NCBI RefSeq assembly: GCF_030269365.1
Contig: NZ_BSTF01000004.1
Span: forward strand, 496,001-560,000
Direction: 5' to 3'
Source of the DNA: Lentzea sp. NBRC 102530
GTDB taxonomy: Bacteria > Actinomycetota > Actinomycetes > Mycobacteriales > Pseudonocardiaceae
Length of the DNA stretch: 64,000 bases
This document shows, one piece after another, positions 17,561 through 25,767 of the stretch. The position numbers and the translations under genes are program-made. Each line of letters opens with the position of its first letter. Position 1 is the first letter of the stretch. The notes beneath the pieces were generated by a model. The model had not been told where the DNA came from. It saw nothing but the letters and a program-made list of their open reading frames with translations, and did no database searches.

Positions 17561-18175
17561 GTGACGCAGCACTCCTTCCCGACCCCCGAGATGCGGTCGG
17601 CCACCGCCGGGATGAACCTCAACGACTCGGTGTACGAGCGGCTGCTCCGCGAGCGGATCATCGTCCTGGGATCGCAGGTCGAAGAGGGCATCGCCAACCA
17701 GATCACCGCTCAGCTGCTGCTTCTCGCCGCTGAGGACCCCGAGAAGGACATCACGCTCTACATCAACTCGCCGGGTGGCTCCGTCACGGCGGGCATGGCC
17801 ATCTTCGACACGATGCAGCTGATCCAGCCGGACGTGGCCACCTACGCGATGGGCCTCGCGGCCTCGATGGGGCAGTTCCTGCTCTCCGCGGGTGCGCCCG
17901 GCAAGCGCCACGCGCTCCCGCACGCGCGCATCCTCATGCACCAGCCGTCGGCCGGTGTCGGCGGTACGGCCGCGGACATCGCGATCCAGGCGGACATGCT
18001 GACGCGCACCAAGCGCGAGATGGCAGAGCTCATCGCGGAGCACACCGGCCAGTCGGTCGAGACCATCACCCGCGACTCCGACCGCGACCGCTGGTTCACG
18101 GCTCAGGAAGCGCTGGAGTACGGCTTCGTCGACAAGGTCGTCACCCGCGCGCAGCCGGTCGGCTCGAGCAACTAG
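17561..18175 (+). CDS. clpP1: ATP-dependent Clp protease proteolytic subunit 1
   Basis: Serine peptidase subunit of 204 residues that assembles with ClpP2 into a heptameric double ring and is fed by ClpX or ClpC. The catalytic triad is visible: Ser102 in [10 protein letters not shown], His127 in LMHQPSAG, Asp176 in RDSDRDRW. The start is GTG 17561. Like other actinobacterial ClpP proteins it has a short N-terminal propeptide before [12 protein letters not shown]. clpP2 begins 19 nt after the stop, so the two are one transcript. The candidate ClgR box upstream fits stress-induced regulation. Confidence 0.97.
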   Translation: MTQHSFPTPEMRSATAGMNLNDSVYERLLRERIIVLGSQVEEGIANQITAQLLLLAAEDPEKDITLYINSPGGSVTAGMAIFDTMQLIQPDVATYAMGLAASMGQFLLSAGAPGKRHALPHARILMHQPSAGVGGTAADIAIQADMLTRTKREMAELIAEHTGQSVETITRDSDRDRWFTAQEALEYGFVDKVVTRAQPVGSSN

Positions 18176-18194
18176 CAGCTGAGGAGATCTCGAA

Positions 18195-18824
18195 GTGAGC
18201 CAGTTCCACGCCCCTCAGTCGCGGTACGTGCTGCCGTCGTTCGTCGAGCGCACCAGCTACGGCATGAAGGAGTCGAACCCGTACAACAAGCTGTTCGAGG
18301 AGCGCATCATCTTCCTCGGCGTGCAGGTTGACGACGCTTCGGCCAACGACGTCATGGCGCAGCTGCTGGTCCTCGAGTCCGAGGACCCGGACCGCGACAT
18401 CCTGATGTACATCAACTCGCCGGGTGGCTCGTTCACCTCGTTGATGGCCATCTACGACACCATGCAGTTCGTGCGTCCGGACATCCAGACGTACTGCCTC
18501 GGCCAGGCCGCCTCGGCCGCCGCGGTGCTGCTGGCCGCCGGCACCCCCGGCAAGCGCCACGCGCTGCCGAACGCGCGAATCCTGATCCACCAGCCCTCCA
18601 TGGAGGGCGCGTACGGTCAGGTGTCCGACCTGGAGATCCAGTCGAACGAGATCCAGCGCGTGCGCCGCCTGATGGAAACCACCCTCGCGCGGCACACCAA
18701 CCGGACGGCGGAGGAGGTTCGCGAGAGCATCGAGCGCGACCGCATCCTCACGGCCGAAGAGGCCAAGGAATACGGCATCGTCGACTCGGTGCTGCCCTAC
18801 CGCAAGCTTTCCGCCAAGTCCTGA
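18195..18824 (+). CDS. clpP2: ATP-dependent Clp protease proteolytic subunit 2
   Basis: Second ClpP paralogue, 209 residues, partner of ClpP1 in the mixed tetradecamer. Catalytic residues are Ser107 in [10 protein letters not shown], His132 in LIHQPSMEG and Asp182 in IERDRIL. The GTG start follows GAGGAG. The N-terminal part ([30 protein letters not shown]) is the usual ClpP2 extension, processed on assembly. A 13-bp perfect hairpin follows, so clpP1P2 is a closed operon separate from clpX. Confidence 0.97.
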   Translation: MSQFHAPQSRYVLPSFVERTSYGMKESNPYNKLFEERIIFLGVQVDDASANDVMAQLLVLESEDPDRDILMYINSPGGSFTSLMAIYDTMQFVRPDIQTYCLGQAASAAAVLLAAGTPGKRHALPNARILIHQPSMEGAYGQVSDLEIQSNEIQRVRRLMETTLARHTNRTAEEVRESIERDRILTAEEAKEYGIVDSVLPYRKLSAKS

Positions 18825-18832
18825 GCCAGGTT

Positions 18833-18862
18833 CCCGAGCTCTGGGAAACCCCAGAGCTCGGG
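18833..18862 (+). terminator. Strong hairpin terminator after clpP2
   Basis: CCCGAGCTCTGGG and its exact complement (18833-18845 and 18850-18862) form a 13-bp stem with a 4-nt loop (AAAC), starting 8 nt after the clpP2 stop. It lacks a T tract. Confidence 0.8.
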
Positions 18863-18940
18863 CACTGCGCGCCCATCCGACACGCCGGTGTGACGGTCAA
18901 CAGGCCTGATCGACGCGTCGGGGGGACGCTGGTCCTCCCC

Positions 18941-18966
18941 GGAAACGGGGTCGGCCAGGTACCGTC
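18941..18966 (+). promoter_or_regulatory. Candidate SigR/SigH-like promoter of clpX
   Basis: GGAAA, 18 nt, GTC resembles the thiol-stress sigma SigR/SigH pattern GGAAT-N18/19-GTT with two mismatches. It lies 101 nt before clpX, and clp genes are known SigR targets in Streptomyces. A housekeeping-type TACCGT overlaps its 3' end (18960-18965), so either reading is possible. Confidence 0.3.
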
Positions 18967-19066
18967 AGGAGAACGGGCTCAGCACCCACAGCCAGTGGGA
19001 CTGCCACAGCAAGTCAGCAGGCGCACTACAGCAGGTGTGCGCCGGAGGGGACATAGGTCAGCGGTC

Positions 19067-20347
19067 ATGGCGCGTATCGGTGACGGCGGCGACTTGCTGA
19101 AGTGCTCTTTCTGCGGAAAGAGCCAGAAGCAGGTGAAGAAACTCATCGCCGGCCCCGGCGTCTACATCTGCGATGAGTGCATCGATCTCTGCAACGAGAT
19201 CATCGAGGAGGAGCTGGCGGAAGCCGGCGACGTGAAGCTCGACGAGCTGCCGAAGCCCGCCGAGATCCACGAGTTCCTCGACCAGTACGTCATCGGCCAG
19301 AGTGATGCCAAGCGCACCCTCTCCGTCGCCGTCTACAACCACTACAAGCGCATCCAGGCGGGCGACCGCGGGCGCGAGGGTCGTGACGACGGCGTCGAGC
19401 TGGCGAAGTCGAACATCCTGATGCTCGGCCCGACGGGGTGCGGCAAGACCTACCTCGCGCAGACACTCGCGAAGATGCTGAACGTCCCGTTCGCCATCGC
19501 CGACGCGACGGCGCTGACGGAGGCCGGGTACGTGGGTGAGGACGTCGAGAACATCCTCCTCAAGCTCATCCAGGCCGCCGACTACGACGTGAAGCGCGCC
19601 GAGACGGGCATCATCTACATCGACGAGGTCGACAAGATCGCTCGAAAGAGTGAAAACCCGTCGATCACGCGCGACGTCTCCGGCGAGGGCGTGCAGCAGG
19701 CGCTGCTGAAGATCCTGGAAGGCACCACCGCCTCGGTGCCCCCGCAGGGCGGCCGCAAGCACCCGCACCAGGAGTTCATCCAGATCGACACGACGAACGT
19801 CCTGTTCATCGTGGCAGGAGCCTTCGCGGGCCTGGAGAAGATCATCCAGGACCGGGTGGGCAAGCGAGGCCTGGGCTTCGGCGCCGAGGTCCGCTCCAAG
19901 GCGGAAACGGACGCGGCGGACTACTTCGCCGACTCCATGCCGGAAGACCTGATCAAGTTCGGCCTGATCCCGGAGTTCATCGGCCGTCTGCCGATGGTCG
20001 CCTCGGTGACGAACCTGGACAAGCCGTCCCTGGTCATGATCCTCACCGAGCCGAAGAACGCCCTGGTGAAGCAGTACCAGAAGCTCTTCGAGATGGACGG
20101 CGTAGAACTCGAGTTCACCAAGACCGCGCTGGAGGCAGTGGCCGACCAGGCGATCCTGCGCGGAACGGGTGCCCGAGGCCTGCGCGCGATCATGGAAGAG
20201 GTCCTGCTCCCGGTGATGTACGACATCCCGAGCCGCACGGACGTCGCCAAGGTCGTCATCACCGAGCAGACGGTGAAGGAGAACGTGAACCCGACCATCG
20301 TGGCCCGGCAGCCCTCGCGCCGCGAGCGCCGCGAGAAGTCGGCCTAG
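19067..20347 (+). CDS. clpX: ATP-dependent Clp protease ATP-binding subunit ClpX
   Basis: AAA+ unfoldase of 426 residues that feeds substrates to ClpP1P2. The start is ATG 19067, which gives [20 protein letters not shown]; the frame continues upstream to 18890 but that part is not ClpX-like. The zinc-binding domain has Cys13, Cys16, Cys35 and Cys38. Walker A is [12 protein letters not shown] (about residue 120), Walker [10 protein letters not shown], the pore loop [10 protein letters not shown], and sensor motifs follow ([14 protein letters not shown]). It has its own 204-nt upstream region after the clpP2 terminator and is closed by a strong hairpin, so it is a single-gene unit. Confidence 0.97.
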   Translation: MARIGDGGDLLKCSFCGKSQKQVKKLIAGPGVYICDECIDLCNEIIEEELAEAGDVKLDELPKPAEIHEFLDQYVIGQSDAKRTLSVAVYNHYKRIQAGDRGREGRDDGVELAKSNILMLGPTGCGKTYLAQTLAKMLNVPFAIADATALTEAGYVGEDVENILLKLIQAADYDVKRAETGIIYIDEVDKIARKSENPSITRDVSGEGVQQALLKILEGTTASVPPQGGRKHPHQEFIQIDTTNVLFIVAGAFAGLEKIIQDRVGKRGLGFGAEVRSKAETDAADYFADSMPEDLIKFGLIPEFIGRLPMVASVTNLDKPSLVMILTEPKNALVKQYQKLFEMDGVELEFTKTALEAVADQAILRGTGARGLRAIMEEVLLPVMYDIPSRTDVAKVVITEQTVKENVNPTIVARQPSRRERREKSA

Positions 20348-20378
20348 GGTTCGACACAGCACCAACAGCACAGCCGAA

Positions 20379-20410
20379 GGGGCGCCGGTGGATTCCACCG
20401 GCGCCCCTTT
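20379..20410 (+). terminator. Strong hairpin terminator after clpX
   Basis: GGGGCGCCGGTGG and its exact complement (20379-20391, 20395-20407) form a 13-bp stem with loop ATT, followed by TTT. It begins 32 nt after the clpX stop. Confidence 0.85.
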
Positions 20411-20554
20411 CGCATGTCCGGGGTCAGAAGGGGCGCCCACCCCGGACCGAAGAGGCAAGAAGAGGGAAGCAGGGAAAGAAGAGGAGCAGGGGAGAAGGGA
20501 CAGGGAGGGTGCGGCCGGAGCAGGAACGCCATGCGGTGGTGCCAACCGCAGTCG
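20411..20554. other. Non-coding stretch with a second hairpin and a polypurine tract
   Basis: No credible gene is present: the open frames here have low-complexity compositions. Two elements are visible. GTCCGGGGT and ACCCCGGAC (20416-20424, 20439-20447) form a 9-bp hairpin. From about 20448 to 20509 the plus strand is almost entirely purine, with only a few C residues. The remainder up to 20926 is the dispersed repeat described separately and the promoter of the next gene. Confidence 0.6.
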
Positions 20555-20905
20555 TCAACGCAGAGCGACCACGTGCCCAGGCCCGGCGCGCGGTGCCAAC
20601 CGGACAGCCAAAGGCGTAAGCCGCCCACGTACGAGTCCTGGCGTGGCGACGCGGAGCGAGCCCGAACGGGCTGATGCCCACCACCGAGCCGGTTCCCCCT
20701 GCCTTGGCGATGGAGGCTTCACCTTGAGGGGGCGGGGTGCCAACCTGTTCGGTCCGGCCGGGGCTCTTTCACCCCGGCTTGTGAGGCCGCGAATGCGCCC
20801 CGCCAGAGGCTCAAGGTCAAGCCCCAATCGCACCCCAACTCTCTTTCGTCCCGACCCAACCGGACCACCCTCGCAACCGCAGCCCGACCAACAGAACGCG
20901 ACCAG
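20555..20905 (-). repeat. Diverged dispersed intergenic repeat, copy A
   Basis: Read on the minus strand, this segment aligns with 51485-51720 on the plus strand. Shared landmarks, in order, are GGCTGCGG, GGGGTGCGAT.GGGGCTTGAC, GAGCCTCTGGCGGGG, CACGCCAGG, GGCGGCTTACG/GGTCGGCTTGCG, GGCTGTCC and GTGGTCG...TGCGTTG. Copy A carries roughly 110 nt extra in the middle (near 20665-20785). Both copies lie just downstream of the terminator of a housekeeping gene. No terminal inverted repeats or transposase are visible. Confidence 0.7.
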
Positions 20906-20932
20906 CCCGCCCCCGCGACTAGGCTGATGACC

Positions 20933-21511
20933 ATGACGCTGCCCCACGTCCTCCTGCTCCACGGCTACACCGGCTCAGGCCCAGGCCACTGGCAGCGCTG
21001 GCTGGCCCAGACCGTGAGCGAACACGGCGGCATGGCCGACATGCCCCACTTCAGCAGCCCGGAAGCCCCGGACCGGGACACCTGGCTCACGGAACTGGAC
21101 ACGCACCTGGAAGCCCTTCCCGCCGACCGGGAACGGGTGGTGGTCGCCCACTCCCTCGGCTGCTACCTCTGGCTCCACCACGCAGCGCGCGAGAACATCG
21201 CCCACGTGGACCGGGTCCTCCTGGTGGCGCCACCCCAGCTGGACCACCCGGAACCGGCGATCAAGTCCTTCTTCCCGGCCCCGCTGGACCCGGCGAACCT
21301 CCGCCGCGCCGCCACCGAGACGAGGCTGATCGCGGGCGAGGGCGACCCGCACTGCTCCATGACCGAGGCCAAGCAGCTGGCGGAGGCACTGCGCATCGAA
21401 CTCGACGTGCTCCCGAACGCCGGCCACATCAACATCGACGCGGGCTACGGCGAATGGCCCGCGGTGCTCAAGTGGGTGCGCTCGAGGACGGTGCCCCTCT
21501 CACCTCGCTAG
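20933..21511 (+). CDS. RBBP9/YdeN-family serine hydrolase
   Basis: Small alpha/beta hydrolase of 192 residues. Two ATGs are available, 20927 and 20933. I prefer 20933 because TAGGCT (20920-20925) is a TANNNT -10 element 7 nt upstream, making the mRNA leaderless. The nucleophile is the Ser of VVAHSLGCY (about residue 74), the acid is in AGEGDPHCS, and the His is in NAGHINIDAGYGEW, the typical RBBP9/YdeN ending. The N-terminus, LPHVLLLHGYTGSGPGHWQ, is diagnostic for the family. It is cytoplasmic, with unknown natural substrate. The next hydrolase gene starts 21 nt after its stop, so the two probably form one transcript. Confidence 0.85.
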   Translation: MTLPHVLLLHGYTGSGPGHWQRWLAQTVSEHGGMADMPHFSSPEAPDRDTWLTELDTHLEALPADRERVVVAHSLGCYLWLHHAARENIAHVDRVLLVAPPQLDHPEPAIKSFFPAPLDPANLRRAATETRLIAGEGDPHCSMTEAKQLAEALRIELDVLPNAGHINIDAGYGEWPAVLKWVRSRTVPLSPR

Positions 21512-21532
21512 TCGAAACATCCTGGGGGATGC

Positions 21533-22837
21533 ATGACCATCGAACTGTTCGACCTGGACGCCCTGATCGCCGAACACGACATCGTGGGTGCCCAGGTGGC
21601 CGTGCTGCACGACGGCGAAGTACGTGAAGCCGCCGCAGGTGTGCTGAACAACGTCACCAACGAGAAGGTGACCACCGACGCGGCGTTCCAGATCGGGTCG
21701 ATCACCAAGATCTGGACCGCCACGCTGATCGTGCAACTGGTCAACGAAGGCCTGCTCGACCTCGACCAGCCGGTGCGGACCGTGCTGCCGAACTTCACGC
21801 TCGCCAACGAGAACGCCGCCGAGACGATCACGCCGAGACACCTCCTCACCCACACGGGAGGCTTCGACGGCGACCTCTGGTTCGAAACCGGCGACGGCGA
21901 CGACAAGGTCGAGAAGTACGTGGCCATGATGGCGGACGCACGCCAGGTGGTGGAGCCGGGCGAGCTCTACACCTACTGCAACAGCGGGTTCGTGGTGCTC
22001 GGCAGGATCGTGGAAGTGCTGCGCGGCAAGCCCTTCCACGAAGTCGTCCGCGAACGCCTCGCCAAGGACCTCGACACCGTGGCCACGACCTTCGCCGAGT
22101 ACGCGAACCAGACCGTCGCCACCGGCCACACGGGCAAAGAACACACCCCGGCCGACAAGTACCTGACCGAGGCCGCCGCACCGGCCGGCACCGTGCTGGC
22201 GATGAGCGCACGCGACCTGGTCCAGTTCGCGAGGATGCACCTCGAGTCGGACGAGTTCGCGGCGATGCGAAACGTCGAACTGACGCTGCCCAACTTCGGG
22301 CTGGGCGGCAAACAGGGCCTCGGCTGGGTCCTCCAGACCTATCCCGGCGGCCAGAAGGGCATGGCCCACACCGGCTCCACGCTGGGCTTCGAGGCGTCGC
22401 TGCGGGTCCTCCCCGAAGCAGGCCTGGCGATCGCGATCCTCACCAACGGCGGCGAGAGTCTGCCGCTGGTGCGCGCGGTCCACGAGAAGGTGCTGAGCGA
22501 CAAGGTGAGCATCAAGCCGCAGCCCCTGCCGACGCCGCCGTTCGTGCCGGTGCCGGTCGACGTCGAGAAGGTCGTCGGGGTCTACCGGTCTGCCGGGCTG
22601 GAGGCGCACGTGACCGAGGGCGACGGCGGCACGGTGCGGATGCGGTTCGTGGCCCTCGACGACATCTGGAAGACCCTGGTCGACGACGACGAGCACGAGT
22701 ACACCGGGCTGCGCGACGACGCGTTGATCGCCGTGCAGAAAGAAGACGGCTACCACCCCGTGCTCGTCCTCTGTGGACGCGACGAGGAGAACCGGGTCAA
22801 GTACCTGCACTGGGGCCGGGCGGCCGCCCGGGTCTAG
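21533..22837 (+). CDS. Serine hydrolase of the beta-lactamase class C family
   Basis: A 434-residue penicillin-binding-protein-like hydrolase (Pfam beta-lactamase fold). Motifs: SITK at residues 56-59 holds the nucleophile Ser and the Lys; YCNSG (about residue 147) supplies the Tyr; HTGST (about residue 280) replaces KTG. No signal peptide is seen, so unlike true beta-lactamases it seems cytoplasmic. These proteins are usually esterases or D-amino-acid peptidases rather than resistance enzymes. The C-terminal 100 residues form a separate lipocalin-like region, common in this family. The 3' end overlaps the convergent esterase gene by 4 nt. Confidence 0.85.
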   Translation: MTIELFDLDALIAEHDIVGAQVAVLHDGEVREAAAGVLNNVTNEKVTTDAAFQIGSITKIWTATLIVQLVNEGLLDLDQPVRTVLPNFTLANENAAETITPRHLLTHTGGFDGDLWFETGDGDDKVEKYVAMMADARQVVEPGELYTYCNSGFVVLGRIVEVLRGKPFHEVVRERLAKDLDTVATTFAEYANQTVATGHTGKEHTPADKYLTEAAAPAGTVLAMSARDLVQFARMHLESDEFAAMRNVELTLPNFGLGGKQGLGWVLQTYPGGQKGMAHTGSTLGFEASLRVLPEAGLAIAILTNGGESLPLVRAVHEKVLSDKVSIKPQPLPTPPFVPVPVDVEKVVGVYRSAGLEAHVTEGDGGTVRMRFVALDDIWKTLVDDDEHEYTGLRDDALIAVQKEDGYHPVLVLCGRDEENRVKYLHWGRAAARV

Positions 22838-23724
22838 ACGGCGCGCTTCGCGTACTTCGCGAGGAACTGCACGACGTCGGGCGTCACCTTCCGGTACAGC
22901 CCGTCGTCGTGCCCGCCGCCCTTCACCGTGCCCACCAACGGCCGTGCGTCGCGGATGAAGCGGCGGGTGCCCTCGATGAACTTGTCGCGGTCGCCGATCC
23001 ACACGCCGACCGCGGTCGAGCCGGTGGCCTTGAGGTGGCGCAACGGGTCGAGCGACGCCCACTCGCCCTCGTTCTTGAACGCGCGGCGCTTGGCCATCTC
23101 CGGCCACGTCGTGATCAGGCCGGGGGAGATGGCCGCGGCGGCCGCGACCGGGTCGCCCCGTTCGGCACGGCGGCGCGCGTAGAGCAGCGAGCCGAAGCCG
23201 CCCATCGACGTGCCGGTCACCGCGAACGGTTCGCCGTAGCCGCGGTCCTTGAGCCAGCGCGGGATCTCGTCGAGCAGCATCGCCATCGGGTCGTCGCCGG
23301 GGACGTTCTCGTGCCAGTAGTTGTTGCCGCCGTCGACCGCGACGAAGCCGAACGCGGGCACTGAACCCTTCGCGACGGCGGCGGCCAGCACGGCGGGCAG
23401 GTCGCCGACGGCGGCGTGGCGGGCGTCGCCGTTCAGGCCGTGCAGCAGGATCGACATCGGCAGGCCGCGCGGGTTGACGCCGGACGGCAGGTAGAAGGCG
23501 AGGGTGACCTCGCGGTGGCGGGCGGCCGAGTACACGCGCTCGAAGCGGATCGACGGCTTCGCGGCGGAGTTGGCACGCACCTTGTCCGCCGTGGCGATCT
23601 GCTGCTCGACGGCACCGGAAGACGACGACGACACGTACGTCGCGACGCCTGCGGCTGTCGCGATGACCACGCCGATCGCCGCGAGGAGGGTGCGGCGGCT
23701 GTACCTCGGTTCCCCCATGCTCAC
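22834..23724 (-). CDS. Exported esterase-like alpha/beta hydrolase
   Basis: A 296-residue protein with an N-terminal membrane anchor or signal (SRRTLLAAIGVVIATAAGVATYV), preceded by a twin arginine. The nucleophile Ser is in VTGTSMGGFGSLLYARRR, and a His in GGGHDDGLYRKV, as in the esterase D/antigen 85-like families. Start codons GTG 23724 and ATG 23718 are both possible. The product probably acts outside the membrane on an unknown ester. It is the last gene of a minus-strand run, fdhD - CoA-transferase - esterase, though the 33-nt gap and different function make co-regulation uncertain. Confidence 0.82.
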   Translation of the reverse strand: MSMGEPRYSRRTLLAAIGVVIATAAGVATYVSSSSSGAVEQQIATADKVRANSAAKPSIRFERVYSAARHREVTLAFYLPSGVNPRGLPMSILLHGLNGDARHAAVGDLPAVLAAAVAKGSVPAFGFVAVDGGNNYWHENVPGDDPMAMLLDEIPRWLKDRGYGEPFAVTGTSMGGFGSLLYARRRAERGDPVAAAAAISPGLITTWPEMAKRRAFKNEGEWASLDPLRHLKATGSTAVGVWIGDRDKFIEGTRRFIRDARPLVGTVKGGGHDDGLYRKVTPDVVQFLAKYAKRAV

Positions 23725-23757
23725 CTCATCGCGCGGGCACCGTTCCTCGTTTCCTTC

Positions 23758-24903
23758 TCAGAGGACGGAACGCACACGTAACGAGGACAGTTCCTCACCC
23801 GAATAGCCCAGCCACGTCAGCACGCGCTCATTGTGCTCGCCGAGCTCCGGCACCGCACCCGCTGACCACTCGAACCCGGCCACCGGCGGCGCCAGCATCC
23901 GGGCCGTCCCGCCGGGAACCCGCACGTCAACCCACGTGTCGAGCTGCGGGTGGGTGGGCAGGTCGGTGACCGGCCGGGTCAGCGCGCACGGCACGTCGGC
24001 CTCGTCCAACGTGACCAGCAACTCAGCCGCGGTGAGATCTGAAAAGGCCTGTTCGAGCAGCTTCTGCAGCTCACCCCGGTGCTCCACGCGGGACGCCACT
24101 GTGGCGAACCTCTCCTCCGCACCCAGCCCGATCAGGCCGCACAGCCGCTGCCACTGCCCGTCGTTCTGCACGGCCAGGTGCACCGAACCGTCCGCGCAGG
24201 CCACCGGCCCGTACGGCGCGATGCTCGGGTGGTGCGCCCCGGACCGGGGAGCTTGAGCACCCGTCCCGGAGGCGTAGAGCATCGGCTGGTGCATCCACTC
24301 CGCCATCGCCGCGAAGAGTGACAACCGCAGCCGGGCGCCTTCACCCGTCCGGCCGCGTTGCAGCAACGCCGCCAGCACGGCCGACTGGAGCTGCACGCCC
24401 GCCGCGATGTCCGCGACCGAGATGCCGGCGCGCGCCATCACGTCGCCCTCGCCGGTCAGCGTCACCAGCCCCGCCTCGGACTGCACCAGCGCGTCGAACG
24501 CCTTGCGGTCCGCGTAGGGCCCGTCCCAGCCGTAGCCGGACAGCTCACCGACGATCAGCGAGGACGGCAGCTCCAACGCCAACCGTGCCCAGACCCGCGG
24601 CGAAAGGTTGCACAGCAGCACGTCGGCCCGTGCCACCAGTCGTTCGAGCACCTCGCGGCCGTCGGGGTGGGTGATGTCCAGCGACACCGACTCCTTGCCG
24701 ACGTTCGTCCACGCGAAGTACGACGACACCTCACCGCACGCGGAGTCGTAGTGGCGGGCGAAGTCGCCGACCCCGGGGCGTTCGACCTTGATGACCCGCG
24801 CGCCCAGATCGGCCAGCAACCGCGTCGCGTACGGCACGGCGACGGCCTGCTCCAGGCTCACCACCACGACCCCGTCAAGCGGTCTCAACCACGCGCTCCC
24901 CAC
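23758..24903 (-). CDS. CaiB/BaiF family (type III) CoA-transferase
   Basis: A 381-residue member of the family that moves CoA between carboxylic acids. The N-terminus ([40 protein letters not shown]) is the family signature, and the catalytic Asp is expected in [14 protein letters not shown] (about residue 140). The start is GTG 24903, overlapping the end of fdhD by 29 nt; TTG 24888 is an alternative. The overlap implies translational coupling to fdhD. The substrate pair cannot be read: relatives include formyl-CoA:oxalate CoA-transferase, racemases and carnitine CoA-transferases. Confidence 0.88.
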   Translation of the reverse strand: MGSAWLRPLDGVVVVSLEQAVAVPYATRLLADLGARVIKVERPGVGDFARHYDSACGEVSSYFAWTNVGKESVSLDITHPDGREVLERLVARADVLLCNLSPRVWARLALELPSSLIVGELSGYGWDGPYADRKAFDALVQSEAGLVTLTGEGDVMARAGISVADIAAGVQLQSAVLAALLQRGRTGEGARLRLSLFAAMAEWMHQPMLYASGTGAQAPRSGAHHPSIAPYGPVACADGSVHLAVQNDGQWQRLCGLIGLGAEERFATVASRVEHRGELQKLLEQAFSDLTAAELLVTLDEADVPCALTRPVTDLPTHPQLDTWVDVRVPGGTARMLAPPVAGFEWSAGAVPELGEHNERVLTWLGYSGEELSSLRVRSVL

Positions 24904-25702
24904 CGGTGTAGACGTTCATCGAGTCGCCGCGCAGGAACCCGACGAGCGTCATGCCCTGCTCCTCGGCGAGTTCGACCGCGAGCGACGACGGCGCCGACAC
25001 CGCCGCGAGCACCGGGATCCCGGACATCGCGGCCTTCTGCACCAGTTCGAACGACGCCCGCCCGGACACCATCAGCACCGCGCCGCGCAACGGCACCAGG
25101 TTCTGCAGCACCGCCCAGCCCAGCACCTTGTCGACGGCGTTGTGCCGGCCCACGTCCTCGCGCACGACGAGCAGTTCGCCGTCCACGAACAGCCCCGCGG
25201 CGTGCAGCCCACCGGTGCTCTCGAAGACCTTCTGCCGTTCCCGCAACGCGTCCGGGAACGTCGTCAGCAGCTCCGGCGTGACCCTGACCTCGTCGAACGC
25301 GGGCGAGTAGCGCGTCTTGAGCTTGACCGCGTCCAGCGCGCCCTTGCCGCACACCCCGCACGACGAGGTGGTGTAGAAGTTCCGCTCCACGCCGGTGTCC
25401 GGTGGCGGCACGCCCTCGGCCAGCGCGATGTCCAGCACGTTGTAGGTGTTCAGCCCGTCCGGCCCGGTGCCCTCGCAGAACCGGGCGATCGAGATGTCGG
25501 CGGACGACCCGATGACACCCTCGCTGAGCAGGAAACCGTGCGCGAGCTCCACGTCCTGACCGGGCGTGCGCATCGTGACGGCCAAGGCCTTGCCGTTGAC
25601 CCTCAGTTCCAGCGGTTCCTCGGCGGCGAGCGCGTCGACTCTGCGGCGACGACCGCTCGACGACACCCGTTCGACCGCTCGGCGCACCGTCACTCGGCCC
25701 AT
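24875..25702 (-). CDS. fdhD: Formate dehydrogenase accessory sulfurtransferase FdhD
   Basis: FdhD passes sulfur from a cysteine desulfurase to the bis-MGD molybdenum cofactor of formate dehydrogenase-type enzymes. The protein has 275 residues from ATG 25702, preferred over GTG 25708 because GGAG is then 8 nt upstream. The conserved CGVC motif is present ([11 protein letters not shown], about residues 110-120), as are the [10 protein letters not shown] and [12 protein letters not shown] segments. Its probable client is the FdhF/YdeP-type oxidoreductase at 28639-30927, 3 kb away on the same strand. It is divergent from the desaturase-like gene across 65 nt. Confidence 0.95.
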   Translation of the reverse strand: MGRVTVRRAVERVSSSGRRRRVDALAAEEPLELRVNGKALAVTMRTPGQDVELAHGFLLSEGVIGSSADISIARFCEGTGPDGLNTYNVLDIALAEGVPPPDTGVERNFYTTSSCGVCGKGALDAVKLKTRYSPAFDEVRVTPELLTTFPDALRERQKVFESTGGLHAAGLFVDGELLVVREDVGRHNAVDKVLGWAVLQNLVPLRGAVLMVSGRASFELVQKAAMSGIPVLAAVSAPSSLAVELAEEQGMTLVGFLRGDSMNVYTGGERVVETA

Positions 25703-25767
25703 GTGCACATCTCCTTCGGACCGCTATGTTCCCCACCGACCAGGCTACGTGGGAGGGATTCCGGGGC

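Noticed and set aside
20411-20926. Overlapping small ORFs after clpX on both strands
   Set aside because: Starts lack ribosome sites, codon third-position bias is absent, and the segment aligns with a non-coding gap after ndk.
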